Source: Deinococcus sp. LM3 (GTDB lineage: Bacteria > Deinococcota > Deinococci > Deinococcales > Deinococcaceae). Taken from it: 64,000 bases of DNA. The stretch is taken from NCBI RefSeq assembly GCF_002017875.1, contig NZ_MUFV01000005.1:62001-126000 (forward strand), in the 5' to 3' direction. Positions within the stretch are counted from its first letter, which is position 1, and each line of letters starts with the position of its first letter. The position numbers and the translations under genes were made by a program. Under the pieces are notes generated by a model. That model was not told the origin of the DNA. It ran no database searches and saw only the letters and a program-made list of their open reading frames with translations. Shown here piece after piece: positions 26,996 to 34,770 of this stretch.

Positions 26996-28981
26996 TTAAT
27001 TCAGGAGGCGTTCCATGGGCCGCTCCAGGTTGTCCCGTCGTTCCCGGGCAGCCTCATAGCGGTCTCGTTTAACGAGGAGGCTTTCATCGCCGGCAAGGAT
27101 ACGGGCCTGCACGTCCTGGAGTGCCCGGAGGTACATGTTGATGTTATGAACGGCGCGGCCCATGTTCGCTTCGTTGCCACCGTTGTAGGGACGGCCACTC
27201 GGGTCGCGTAATGTTCCACCCTGTGCCCGGGTGTCCCACCCTTCGGCGCGCATGGCAGAGCACGCAGGACAGTGGCAGGGCGGTAACTCATCGCTTCCAG
27301 GAACGTTCTCAACAATCCGGTACTTTTTGAGGAGGTTGGGGTCTTCCGGGACGTACTGAAGGAAGGATCCGGCCGTGAAGGCAGACATATACATGCTGGA
27401 ACCGTCAAAGGAGTCAACACCCAGATGTGTGAGCGTGGCAGCCCATTTGATACTGGAAACCCCCAGGACGTGAATATACAGATCCGGCACCTGGGCCCGG
27501 TACTGTAAGGCGTCTTCAACGCACCGGTAAACAAAGTACGGATCACGACTTGATTTCAGGGCGAGACTGCCCAGGGCGATGTGCCGGTACCCGAGATCCA
27601 GGTAATGCTCCATCATTTCGTGCCGTTGCTCGAAGGACCCGTGGGTGACGGCCATGAGACGGTGCGCACCGGCGAGGGGCTTCATGGCTCTTGCGAACTG
27701 ATAGGAGATTTCAATTTTTTCGCGCGCAACCTGCGGACTGTCGAGACCGTCAAGGATCATCATATCCGGGGAGACGATAATGTCACGTCCTTCCCGGGCC
27801 CCTGCATCCTCAAACAGTTTCATGGTGCCCTCTGGCGTCAGGGGTCCGTTGCGTTTTTTCAGGATGGGGTATGGCTCTGCCTTGTAACTCCAGGCGCCGC
27901 AATCGTAGATATTGCCCTCATCAGTTTGTGGCAAGGGATCACTGTTAGGGTTGTGATACGCCAGAGAGGTCAAGTACCCCCTGGGATCCGTTTCAATAAA
28001 GTTCCAGATGCGTTCCATCTTGGGGGTTGGCAACGGCGCCCCTGCGTGATCCTGTGTCAGTTTGAGCTTGTCACGGTTGTTAATCACCACTGTGAATCGT
28101 GCCCGCGGAGGCACCGCGAGTTCATGCTGGGCTTTCGGGTAAAACGCTTCACTGCTCAAGTTCAGAGGGTTGAAGCCCAGTCCGGTGCGGTGAATGCTGG
28201 GACCTGTGGTGACCGGCATGGGAGGCACTGAAGCTTCTACCTCAGCCTCTGACATGAGCGTTGGTGCCGTGCGGGCCGCCTGCCAGGTTTCCAGATAGGT
28301 GATGGCGCTCTGAGGATCGGCGTGCCAATCGTGCAGCACTTCTGGATGTTCTGCGACGGCCCGCGCGAGTTGATGAAACAAGAAGCCTTTCAGGCCAACC
28401 ATACCGTATCCGAAGCGACGTGCATCCTTATTGACCAGAGGGAGAACAGCCTGCTTGGCGGCATGCTCGGGAAGAATGGCGGCACTCCCGCCACTGGCCA
28501 GAAAAATGAAGCTTTGATCTGGACGACTCTGCAGTGGGAGAAGGGCCGACTTCAGATAATTCTCGCCGAGCAGGAAAATGACAATATCATAAGACTTTAT
28601 TCTTGCATTCAGGGCCTCGTGGATGCCCAGCTGCTTACTCCAGTCTAAGACTTCCCGGCTTTTTAATTCGTTGAAAGACGTTTCGTAGGGGGCAATAAAT
28701 TTATACTGATCGATTAAGCCATAACCGGCTGAGATGATTTCCAGCCGACTGACAACACCTTTGATCTTCGAGAGAATATCAAAAGCTCGGGAGACCTGTT
28801 GGTGCTGCGCACCCGTGTATAAGCGCTTGGCTGAAGTTCGGTACTCCGCCAACTCTTGCTCACGAGCCCGAAGGTGATCTCCTCCCTTGCGGAAATCCTC
28901 TATCACAAGTTGATTTGGCGGTTTGTATAGCTTTGCGCCCGTACAAGAACTGATGACTAACAAGCTTGGGTACTTGGGCAT
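26996..28981 (-). CDS. dpdA: DpdA with N-terminal DUF6884/YaaA-like domain
   Basis: A 661-residue two-domain protein. Residues 1-200 carry ISSCTGAK (10-17), SAKRLYTG (about 50-57), SAGYGLID (84-91) and PYETSFN, the pattern of the DUF6884/YaaA fold. From about 270 a TGT-like barrel follows: YDCGAWSY, SPDMMILDG, a YIHVLGVSS strand, GVDSFDGSS (nucleophile region), then CHCPAC near 555 as a zinc site. Known DpdA inserts preQ0 into DNA. A hydrolase role for the first domain, doing DpdC's preQ0-to-amide step, is inference. The ATG is two bases past the queC stop, so translation is coupled. No dpdB or separate dpdC gene is seen. Confidence 0.75.
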   Translation of the reverse strand: MPKYPSLLVISSCTGAKLYKPPNQLVIEDFRKGGDHLRAREQELAEYRTSAKRLYTGAQHQQVSRAFDILSKIKGVVSRLEIISAGYGLIDQYKFIAPYETSFNELKSREVLDWSKQLGIHEALNARIKSYDIVIFLLGENYLKSALLPLQSRPDQSFIFLASGGSAAILPEHAAKQAVLPLVNKDARRFGYGMVGLKGFLFHQLARAVAEHPEVLHDWHADPQSAITYLETWQAARTAPTLMSEAEVEASVPPMPVTTGPSIHRTGLGFNPLNLSSEAFYPKAQHELAVPPRARFTVVINNRDKLKLTQDHAGAPLPTPKMERIWNFIETDPRGYLTSLAYHNPNSDPLPQTDEGNIYDCGAWSYKAEPYPILKKRNGPLTPEGTMKLFEDAGAREGRDIIVSPDMMILDGLDSPQVAREKIEISYQFARAMKPLAGAHRLMAVTHGSFEQRHEMMEHYLDLGYRHIALGSLALKSSRDPYFVYRCVEDALQYRAQVPDLYIHVLGVSSIKWAATLTHLGVDSFDGSSMYMSAFTAGSFLQYVPEDPNLLKKYRIVENVPGSDELPPCHCPACSAMRAEGWDTRAQGGTLRDPSGRPYNGGNEANMGRAVHNINMYLRALQDVQARILAGDESLLVKRDRYEAARERRDNLERPMERLLN

Positions 28982-28983
28982 AC

Positions 28984-29688
28984 TTACTCTTGTATACCGT
29001 CCTGCGCCTGGGCGTAGCGGGTGGCGAGGTCCGGGCGGCCCGCCTCGATCAGCGCCTTATCGCGGATGCGGCATGAATCGCACACCCCGCACGGCTCCTC
29101 GCCCCCCTGGTAGCAACTCCAGGTCACGTCGATCGGCACGCCCACCGCCAGCGCCTCGCGCACGATGTCCGCCTTCGTCATCTCCGCCAGCGGCGCTGTC
29201 AGTACCGCCCCGCGCCCCTCCAGGCCCGCCTTCGTCGCCAGGTCCGCCAGCGTCTGGTACGCCGAGAGATACTCCGGCCGGCAGTCCGGGTACCCGCTGT
29301 AATCCACCGCGTTGATCCCCAGGAACACCCGCTCCGCGTCGATCGCCTCGGCCAGACTCAGACCCACGGCAATAAAGACCGTGTTGCGCCCCGGCACGTA
29401 CGTCGGCGGAATCACGCCGTCCTCCGTCCCGTCCGTCGGCACGGCCATCGACTCGTCCGTCAGGGCACTCCCCCCGAACGACCCGATATTGATGTCGATC
29501 ACCCGGTGCACGGCTCCGAAGTGCGCCGCGACCGTCGCTGCCCGCTCCAGTTCCACCGTGTGCCGCTGCCCGTACCGGAACGACAACGCCGTACACGCAT
29601 ACCCGTCCCGCGTCGCCATGCCCAGCACCGTGCTCGAATCCAGCCCGCCCGACAGCAGCACCACTGCCCTCTTATTCTGATTTGTCAT
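28984..29688 (-). CDS. queC: QueC, 7-cyano-7-deazaguanine synthase
   Basis: A 234-residue cytoplasmic enzyme that converts 7-carboxy-7-deazaguanine to preQ0 using ATP and ammonia. The PP-loop SGGLDSST is at 13-20, followed by the YGQRH motif, YVPGRN, GINAVDYSGYPDCRPE, and the zinc-binding WSCYQGG...CGVCDSC cysteines near 187-205. Full length for the family. Start ATG 29688 is the first codon of the conserved N-terminus. It is followed two bases later by dpdA and preceded by a hairpin separating it from queE. Confidence 0.95.
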   Translation of the reverse strand: MTNQNKRAVVLLSGGLDSSTVLGMATRDGYACTALSFRYGQRHTVELERAATVAAHFGAVHRVIDINIGSFGGSALTDESMAVPTDGTEDGVIPPTYVPGRNTVFIAVGLSLAEAIDAERVFLGINAVDYSGYPDCRPEYLSAYQTLADLATKAGLEGRGAVLTAPLAEMTKADIVREALAVGVPIDVTWSCYQGGEEPCGVCDSCRIRDKALIEAGRPDLATRYAQAQDGIQE

Positions 29689-29727
29689 GTTGATTCTCCG
29701 AGGTTAATAGTGAATGGAAGGCTCTGA

Positions 29728-29752
29728 AGGCCTCTCCCTTCGGGAGAGGCCT
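29728..29752 (-). terminator. 11-bp hairpin between queE and queC
   Basis: AGGCCTCTCCC at 29728-29738 pairs with GGGAGAGGCCT at 29742-29752 around a 3-base loop. It lies beyond queE in the direction of transcription. It may attenuate or terminate the que operon before queC. Confidence 0.55.
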
Positions 29753-29813
29753 GTTCTACACCTGAACAACTAAGTCCTGCCTGAGAGATCACTCTCACTG
29801 CACCAACAGCCTT

Positions 29814-30506
29814 TCAGTACCCAAGTTCCGCGTTCCCACCGAGGGGGATGAGGCGCTTGTCACTGTGCGCGTCGAGGTCGTCGGCGCGGTACAGCTTGTG
29901 CATCTGGTACCCGGCCCGCAGGCGCGGGTTCTCCTTCACCGCCTGCGTGATGCCGTTCAGCACAGTCAGATCCCGCTCGCGGGCCCGGCTCCACTCCGGG
30001 TGCAGCCAGATCACCGCCCCGTCCGGCAGGCCGGTCAGGGTGTCCAGGCCCGCCTGAATATCACCGGGTTCGTGGACGATGATCTTCACCTCGTCCGCGA
30101 GTACCACGACTTCCGGCAGCGGGGGCTGCCCGAACGGTTTGGGCGACAGCGTCACCCAGTCCAGTTCACCCCGCAGCGGTGCGATCCCGCTCGTCTCGAT
30201 GTGCACCCGGCGGCCCAGCGCGTGCAGGGCGTCCGTCAGGGGCGCGAGGTCGAACAGGATCGGCTCGCCCCCCGTGACCACCACCACCGCGCCCTCTGGA
30301 CTCTCGGCCCGCACCACATCGGCCAGTTCATCGGCACTCATGAGGGTCACGCCGTCCGGGCGGTAGTCGCGGTGCCACGTGCCGGCACTGTCGCACCAGG
30401 GGCAGGCCTGCGGGCAGCCGTACAGGCGGATGAAGTACGCCGCGCGGCCCAGGTGAACCCCCTCGCCCTGCCAGGTGTAGAACCGCTCGTACACCGGGTA
30501 CTTCAT
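29814..30506 (-). CDS. queE: QueE, 7-carboxy-7-deazaguanine synthase
   Basis: A 230-residue radical SAM enzyme that contracts 6-carboxytetrahydropterin to 7-carboxy-7-deazaguanine. The FYTWQGEG start is followed by GCPQACPWCDS (C-x3-C-x2-C [4Fe-4S] motif near 31-38), VVVVTGGEPIL (SAM-binding GGEP) near 94, and HIETSG near 121. Full family length. It sits between queD, with a diverged repeat in between, and queC. No close overlap with queD. Confidence 0.93.
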   Translation of the reverse strand: MKYPVYERFYTWQGEGVHLGRAAYFIRLYGCPQACPWCDSAGTWHRDYRPDGVTLMSADELADVVRAESPEGAVVVVTGGEPILFDLAPLTDALHALGRRVHIETSGIAPLRGELDWVTLSPKPFGQPPLPEVVVLADEVKIIVHEPGDIQAGLDTLTGLPDGAVIWLHPEWSRARERDLTVLNGITQAVKENPRLRAGYQMHKLYRADDLDAHSDKRLIPLGGNAELGY

Positions 30507-30507
30507 T

Positions 30508-30638
30508 GTTGCTCCGCTGGAATGGTTCGCCAGAACCGTTCCAGTCGAGCGGATGTGAGAAGGAGCCCAGCGGATTCCGGGCGTGGAATTTGGACCTCGA
30601 TGGGGTGCCGAGGTGCAAATGGAACAGACGGAATCCGG
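30508..30638 (+). repeat. Diverged MITE-like repeat between queE and queD
   Basis: Shares architecture and patches with copy A: a first hairpin (TGGAATGGTTC / AACCGTTCCA), then GAGCGGATGTGAG, GGATTCCGGGCGTGG, and the terminal GACGGAATCCGG. The left end is eroded. It breaks the que operon by about 140 bases. Confidence 0.55.
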
Positions 30639-30647
30639 TTCACGCCC

Positions 30648-31058
30648 TCACTCCCAGTACTCGCAGGAGCTGTCGGGTGTCTCCCAGAGCGTCACGTGCA
30701 GGCGCAGGTCTGCGCCGTCGTCCCCGTCGGGCAGGTCGGCGCGCACGCGCTTCATGGTGTGGCGGTGAATGTACGCGGCGACGACCTCGGCGGTCGTGTC
30801 GTCCCCGAGTTCCGGGATGTCGTTCAGGTATGCGTGGTCCAGGCCGCCGGCGTCCACGTCCTTCTTCGCCCATTTGAGGGTCTTGAAGTCCGCGACCATG
30901 ATGGCCCGCTTGACGTGCGCACTCGGGCGGAGTTTCTCACTGGTGAGTTCCAGCCGGACGCGGTACGTGTGCCCGTGCAGTCTCCCGCACGGCCCGTCGT
31001 AGCCGGTGATCACATGTGCCGAATCGAACGTGAACTCCGAACTCAGTTTCCAAGGCAT
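30648..31058 (-). CDS. queD: QueD, 6-carboxytetrahydropterin synthase
   Basis: A 136-residue enzyme of the 6-pyruvoyltetrahydropterin synthase fold. FDSAH at 11-15 and CGRLHGHTY at 24-32 provide the catalytic Cys and the zinc histidines, with DHAYLND and a C-terminal glutamate (LHVTLWETP) as expected. Its ATG overlaps the queT stop by one base (TGATG), so they are co-translated. It makes the pterin precursor for queE. The folE step is not encoded in this window. Confidence 0.95.
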   Translation of the reverse strand: MPWKLSSEFTFDSAHVITGYDGPCGRLHGHTYRVRLELTSEKLRPSAHVKRAIMVADFKTLKWAKKDVDAGGLDHAYLNDIPELGDDTTAEVVAAYIHRHTMKRVRADLPDGDDGADLRLHVTLWETPDSSCEYWE

Positions 31059-31693
31059 CAGCGGACTCCTGCGGGTGCGGTGGTGAGGGCGGGCTCCTGC
31101 GGCTCACTGACCTGGGTTCGCACCCAGCGAACCAGGGGAATAAGCAGAAGGCTGATCAGCATCTTCAGGATGATCTGCCCGAGCATCAGGTTCAGCAGGG
31201 GCGCGCCGGTCCCGGCAAAGGCCAGCGTGATGAACACGATGGTATCCAGGGTGGTGCTCACGGCGTTCGACGCGATGACCTGCACGGTGACCCCACGGTG
31301 ACGCAGACGCTCGAAGATCAGGGCGTCGAGGGCCGTGCTGATCAGGTACGCGGCCAGGCTCGCCAGGACCACGCGGACCGTGGAACCGAAGACCACCTGA
31401 TAGGCGTCGTCCTGGAAGAATCCGGGTTTCGGAAGGGCATTGACGAGTAGACCGTAGGCGGCGAGCAGCGCGTTGGCGGCGAAACCGCCCCACAGGACCG
31501 CCTTGGCGGCCGTCCAGCCCCCCGCGGTGTGGATGGCGTCCCTAAGGGTGAAGGTCAGGGAGTACAGGAAGATCGCGCCGGGAAAGACCAGGGAGCCGAG
31601 CTGCACGAGGCGACCGGCGGTGACGTTACTGACGAGTTCCGCGCCGATGTAGACGGAGATCAGGATGGTCAGCAGGGTGGTGCGTTGAGTCAT
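31058..31693 (-). CDS. yhhQ: QueT/YhhQ-type queuosine-precursor transporter
   Basis: A 211-residue membrane protein with about six hydrophobic helices. The VUT-family (COG1738) signature is visible: IGAELVSNVTAGRLVQLG near the start, FPGAIFLYSLTFTLRDAIHT, and SNAVSTTLDTIVFITLAFAG. It imports preQ0 or preQ1. Combined with QueD/E/C it suggests that precursor supply is boosted by both synthesis and salvage. The start at ATG 31693 is the first in frame with a GAAAGG-like site upstream. It is coupled to queD. Confidence 0.9.
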   Translation of the reverse strand: MTQRTTLLTILISVYIGAELVSNVTAGRLVQLGSLVFPGAIFLYSLTFTLRDAIHTAGGWTAAKAVLWGGFAANALLAAYGLLVNALPKPGFFQDDAYQVVFGSTVRVVLASLAAYLISTALDALIFERLRHRGVTVQVIASNAVSTTLDTIVFITLAFAGTGAPLLNLMLGQIILKMLISLLLIPLVRWVRTQVSEPQEPALTTAPAGVR

Positions 31694-32215
31694 GGGAAAC
31701 CTTTCGGGTGAAGCGACTCCAGCGCGCGTGGGACGATCCGGCCCGAATCGCCACGGGCCCCTCCAGCAGGAAGGGGAGTGACGAGAGGGCGGCGGATCCC
31801 AGGGGCCGGGAAGCCGGAGAGATCAGAGCAGCGTGACGACGCGGCCGTGATGTTGATGTGCACACGTCAGTCGGGTGCCTGCCACCGTTCAACGGTGTGC
31901 AGGTCAGTCGGGGCTGACGTCGGGCGGAGCGTTCGTGGTCGCTCTAGCCGGTGGGTCCCTGAGGGGGGCAGCGCCCGGGCGCGAAACCGTCTCGTTTCGT
32001 GGCGGGGCGAGGTCCTGCGGGACCGTCAGGTGGGGCGCCGTGCGCCTCCCACCTGGAAGGAGGGGAGATCCAGGATACGCCGGAGTACTTGTTCATGGGA
32101 GCTCCTTGGGACCTGTGCGGCATTACAGGCCCGGGGGGTGGGCGCAGTCTGCGCCTGGCAGAGTCTTGCACATCCCTTCTGCCTGCGGGTAAGAACCCCC
32201 GGCAGGGTGAGGGGC
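31694..32215. other. About 520 bases between dpdA-like gene and queT
   Basis: GC-rich with strong hairpins, for example AGGTGGG...CCCACCT near 32031-32057 and a 32180-32215 region of inverted C/G runs. It should carry the queT promoter. I looked for a preQ1-type leader and cannot see a convincing one. A 50-codon ORF with a good ribosome site is listed separately. Confidence 0.4.
31944..32096 (-). CDS. Possible 50-residue leader ORF upstream of queT
   Basis: The start ATG 32096 has AGGAGCT at ideal spacing. The peptide MNKYSGVSWISPPSRWEAHG continues with many Pro and Gly codons and ends in CPPQGPTG. It may be chance in GC-rich DNA or a leader peptide. It overlaps the hairpin at 32031-32057. 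Confidence 0.25.
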   Translation of the reverse strand: MNKYSGVSWISPPSRWEAHGAPPDGPAGPRPATKRDGFAPGRCPPQGPTG

Positions 32216-33109
32216 TCACCGCTGCAAGGTGCGGGTGGTGAGCGTGCTGAAGCGGGCAGTGGGGAGTGGGAGGGACGCGCCGATGGCCGCCGCGAGGTTG
32301 CACAGGGCCAGGTGAACGCGTTCGTGCGGGGTGAGGTGGGCGTGCCGGACCTGCGGGGCCGAGTAGAGACGGCCGTCCGCGGCGTACTTCACGTAGGAAC
32401 TGGAATCCACGCTGTCCACGCCGAGCCGCGAGACCCGCCCGACGTGGTCCGGGTGGCCGATCCCGAAGGCGTGGATGGGCAGGTCACCAGCTGCGGCGCG
32501 GACAGCCCGGATCACGTCGTCCACCATGTCTGGTTGGGACATGCGTAGGACGAGCCCCCCGATGGCGACTCCTTCGAATCCAGCCTCCCGGTACTCCTGC
32601 GCGAGCTCCGCGGCGGCCTGCGCGTCCCAGCCCTGCACGACCCCGTACAGGGGCAGGTCGGTGCGGCGGCGGTTGTGCAGGGCCCACAGCGCGTTGGCGC
32701 GCGTCAGGGCGTGATAGCGCCGGGCGTCGCGGGTGGGCAGACCGGGGGGAATGAGCAGGTCCAGGGTGAAGCCGACGTCCGCGACGCGTTCCTGCAGTTC
32801 CAGGACGCTGCTGGGTGTTATGCGCCGACCCTGGCAGTCGATCACGCCGAGTCCCGCGCGGGTGCGGGTCACGGTGGCGGCCGTGAAGACACTGGCGAAC
32901 CCGCCGGAGTCCACGAGCAACGGCACGCTCAGGTCCGGCGCTTCCCGCGCGTCTTGCAGGAAGAACGCGCTGACCATGACCGCGGGTGCGAGCCGGGGCA
33001 GGTAGGGGCGGATCAGGTCGTCGAGGGGGTACTTCTCGCCGAAGGTCGTGACGGGCACGAACGCGGGGAAGTGCAGGGGGCCTTTGCGAGTGTTCAGGGT
33101 GCGGGTCAT
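32216..33109 (-). CDS. DpdA-like transglycosylase, short zinc-less form
   Basis: A 297-residue TGT-family protein. LLVDSGGFAS at 64-73 holds the general-acid Asp region, LYGVVQG is at 154-160, GVAIGGLV at 180-187, IHAFGIG at 212-218, and GVDSVDSSSY at 230-239 gives the nucleophile site. Unlike the other two transglycosylases here it lacks a Cys cluster. It heads the queT-queD-queE-queC-dpdA set, so inserting a 7-deazaguanine into DNA rather than tRNA is a reasonable inference. Its ATG overlaps the stop of a 29-codon remnant of an upstream gene (ATGA). Downstream is a GC-rich leader region. Confidence 0.75.
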   Translation of the reverse strand: MTRTLNTRKGPLHFPAFVPVTTFGEKYPLDDLIRPYLPRLAPAVMVSAFFLQDAREAPDLSVPLLVDSGGFASVFTAATVTRTRAGLGVIDCQGRRITPSSVLELQERVADVGFTLDLLIPPGLPTRDARRYHALTRANALWALHNRRRTDLPLYGVVQGWDAQAAAELAQEYREAGFEGVAIGGLVLRMSQPDMVDDVIRAVRAAAGDLPIHAFGIGHPDHVGRVSRLGVDSVDSSSYVKYAADGRLYSAPQVRHAHLTPHERVHLALCNLAAAIGASLPLPTARFSTLTTRTLQR

Positions 33110-33199
33110 GCGTTCATCCAGAGGTGCTCGAAGGACCAGTCGGGGGACGGGTCGTGGTTCAGGGCGGTGAGGTCGGCGAGCGCACGGCTACCCTGACGC
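33110..33199 (-). pseudogene. C-terminal remnant of gene upstream of the dpdA-like gene
   Basis: An open frame without a start ends in SFEHLWMNA and its TGA overlaps the next ATG by 4 bases. Such overlap is typical of intact operons, so this is probably the tail of a lost gene. The upstream part is replaced by unrelated DNA. Confidence 0.35.
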
Positions 33200-33293
33200 G
33201 GTCATTGCTCGTTCAGGCCAAAGAACGCCTCGCTGATCCTCATAGACTGGTCCTGTTCACGGATGGTTTTCTGTCTTCTGACATCTTTCAGTT

Positions 33294-33514
33294 TTAAGCC
33301 GTATGCTGGCGAGTGCCGTCCCAGACGAATAAAATCCGTTCCATTTCTCTTTCCAGCTCAAAAAGCCGCACCCAGCCGACACATTTCATCCTGACCTGAC
33401 CAGCCAGTGCACCCCAGTCGGGCCAAGAGGTCTCCTCTTGGTCCGACGCTGTTTGGTCAAGGTGCTCAACATGGCAGAGGAAGAAGCAGGCCACACTCAG
33501 GCAGAGATAGCGTA
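33294..33514 (-). pseudogene. Truncated ORF abutting repeat copy C
   Basis: The last 73 or so codons of a frame that enters from the repeat look protein-like (ELEREMERILFVWDGTRQ near the end). Its upstream part is cut by the repeat at 33515. The family is unrecognised. Confidence 0.3.
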
Positions 33515-33649
33515 ATACGGACTCCGATTGAATGGGCTGCAAAGCCCGTTCAATCCGAGCGAAGCGAGTGGGAGCAAAACGGGTTCCGGACGTGGAGCCG
33601 GCAATCCGGTGAAGTCCCGGATTGTCGGCGAAACAAACGGAATCCGTAT
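33515..33649 (+). repeat. MITE-like interspersed repeat, copy C
   Basis: 135 bp, with ends ATACGGACTCCG and CGGAATCCGTAT. It is the best preserved copy, same orientation as copy A, and carries the GATTGAATGGGCTGC/AAAGCCCGTTCAATC hairpin. Confidence 0.85.
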
Positions 33650-33798
33650 CATTCGTCGTTGGGCTACCGAACACCGGATGAGTGGGCCAAGGAGGCCAGT
33701 GGCCGGCCTGCCGTCCCCATGTGCGGGCAGGACACCGCACATGCGGCCGTCATCCCGACCACTGGGTGAAAAAGGGAAGACGACTGTGTACGCTCGTT

Positions 33799-34174
33799 CT
33801 TGAATCGAGTCTCTACTCGAAAGTGTCCAAGCTTTGGGGTCAGGCCATACCCCTGAATAGAGGTCATTCGGAAATTGAGTGACAGGGGGCCGCACAGATT
33901 GGCGGCCCCCTCTGCCGATGCGGCTGAGCGATGCCCAATGGGCCGTCCTTGCACTTCTCATTCCACCCACCACCACCCGCGGTCGGCCACGCCCGTTCTG
34001 ATCGCGAGGTCCTCGAAGGTATCCTCTGGGTTCTTCGCACGGGAGCGCAATGGGCTGCCCTGCCAAACCCCACCCAAGACCACCTTCCACGACCGGTTCC
34101 AGGAGTGGGTGCTGATGATGAACCCTGCTCTTGAGCCGGGTCTCTACTCGAAACTGTCCAAACTTTGGGGCCAG
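33799..34174 (+). mobile_element. IS5-family transposase remnant between 45-bp direct repeats
   Basis: From ATG 33918 the frame reads MRLSDAQWAVLALLIPP, then GRPRSDREVLEGILWVLRTG, the N-terminal DUF4096-type domain of IS5-family transposases. After ALP at about 34060 the homologous sequence continues in another frame (HDRFQEWV), so it is frameshifted, and it ends at about 34125. Nearly identical 45-bp segments at 33799-33843 and 34130-34174 (CTCTACTCGAAA, CTTTGGGG) flank it. A hairpin, GGGGGCCGC/GCGGCCCCC, is at 33885-33910. It is a dead fragment. Confidence 0.65.
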
Positions 34175-34179
34175 CCCAA

Positions 34180-34770
34180 TTAGACAGGTGGATGTAAAAG
34201 TCGCCGGGCCCGATCCATGGCTTGAACCAAAGGGTCTTGGTCACCGTGGCGCCGAAGCCACGGACCGGTTGGTCCGTGCGCGCCTTTCAATGCCTGAAGC
34301 CACAGAGTGCCGAGATAGTGCACAAGGACATGATCCAGATCCTCTGAAGGCGGTGCGGCGCTTATGAGCGAAGCAGATAGGCCTGAAGACTGATCCACCG
34401 GAGGCATAAATTCTTGCTCTGCGTCGTGCAGTAGAGTAAGACCTTGGTCTACAGCAGTTCCACGTTTCTCTGGAACTTCACCATGAGGCGGCAAGTGCAC
34501 TTCCTGGACCCCCTGGGCGCTACGGTCTTCATACAGTCGGCTCAGCAGTTTGAGCGCGTCACGCACATCTACAGGTTTGGTACTGCACTGCACCACGGTC
34601 CAGGGCCCCAGTTGCCGTTCCTCAACTCCCGCCGCCAAGACGAAGGTCAGGCCCAGAGTGACTTCAGGGTAGGCCACAGGCAACGTCCCCACGTCGGCGT
34701 GTGTGAAGTTGTACTCCGCTTCAGGCAGGGAGGCCATCTGCAACCGGCCAGCAAGTTCAAGAGCGTTCAT
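34180..34770 (-). CDS. Unknown protein at the end of the dpd operon, possibly truncated
   Basis: A 196-residue soluble protein with no recognised motif. Its ATG overlaps the helicase stop by 4 bases, so it belongs to the dpd transcript. The stop codon at 34180 lies right at the border of a 45-bp repeat flanking an IS5 remnant, so the C-terminus may have been cut. The last residues (LLHPPV) are consistent with an abrupt end. Confidence 0.5.
   Translation of the reverse strand: MNALELAGRLQMASLPEAEYNFTHADVGTLPVAYPEVTLGLTFVLAAGVEERQLGPWTVVQCSTKPVDVRDALKLLSRLYEDRSAQGVQEVHLPPHGEVPEKRGTAVDQGLTLLHDAEQEFMPPVDQSSGLSASLISAAPPSEDLDHVLVHYLGTLWLQALKGAHGPTGPWLRRHGDQDPLVQAMDRARRLLHPPV

Noticed and set aside
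29865..31301. 478-codon plus-strand open frame
   Set aside because: It runs antisense across queE, queD and part of queT, all of which have clear motifs. It has no domain and no ribosome site.
31694..32215. Possible preQ1 riboswitch upstream of queT
   Set aside because: Expected position, and hairpins are present, but I could not find a convincing aptamer pattern in this GC-rich leader. An Infernal search would decide.
31778..32548. 256-codon plus-strand frame
   Set aside because: It is antisense to the dpdA-like gene and through a non-coding leader, with no domain.
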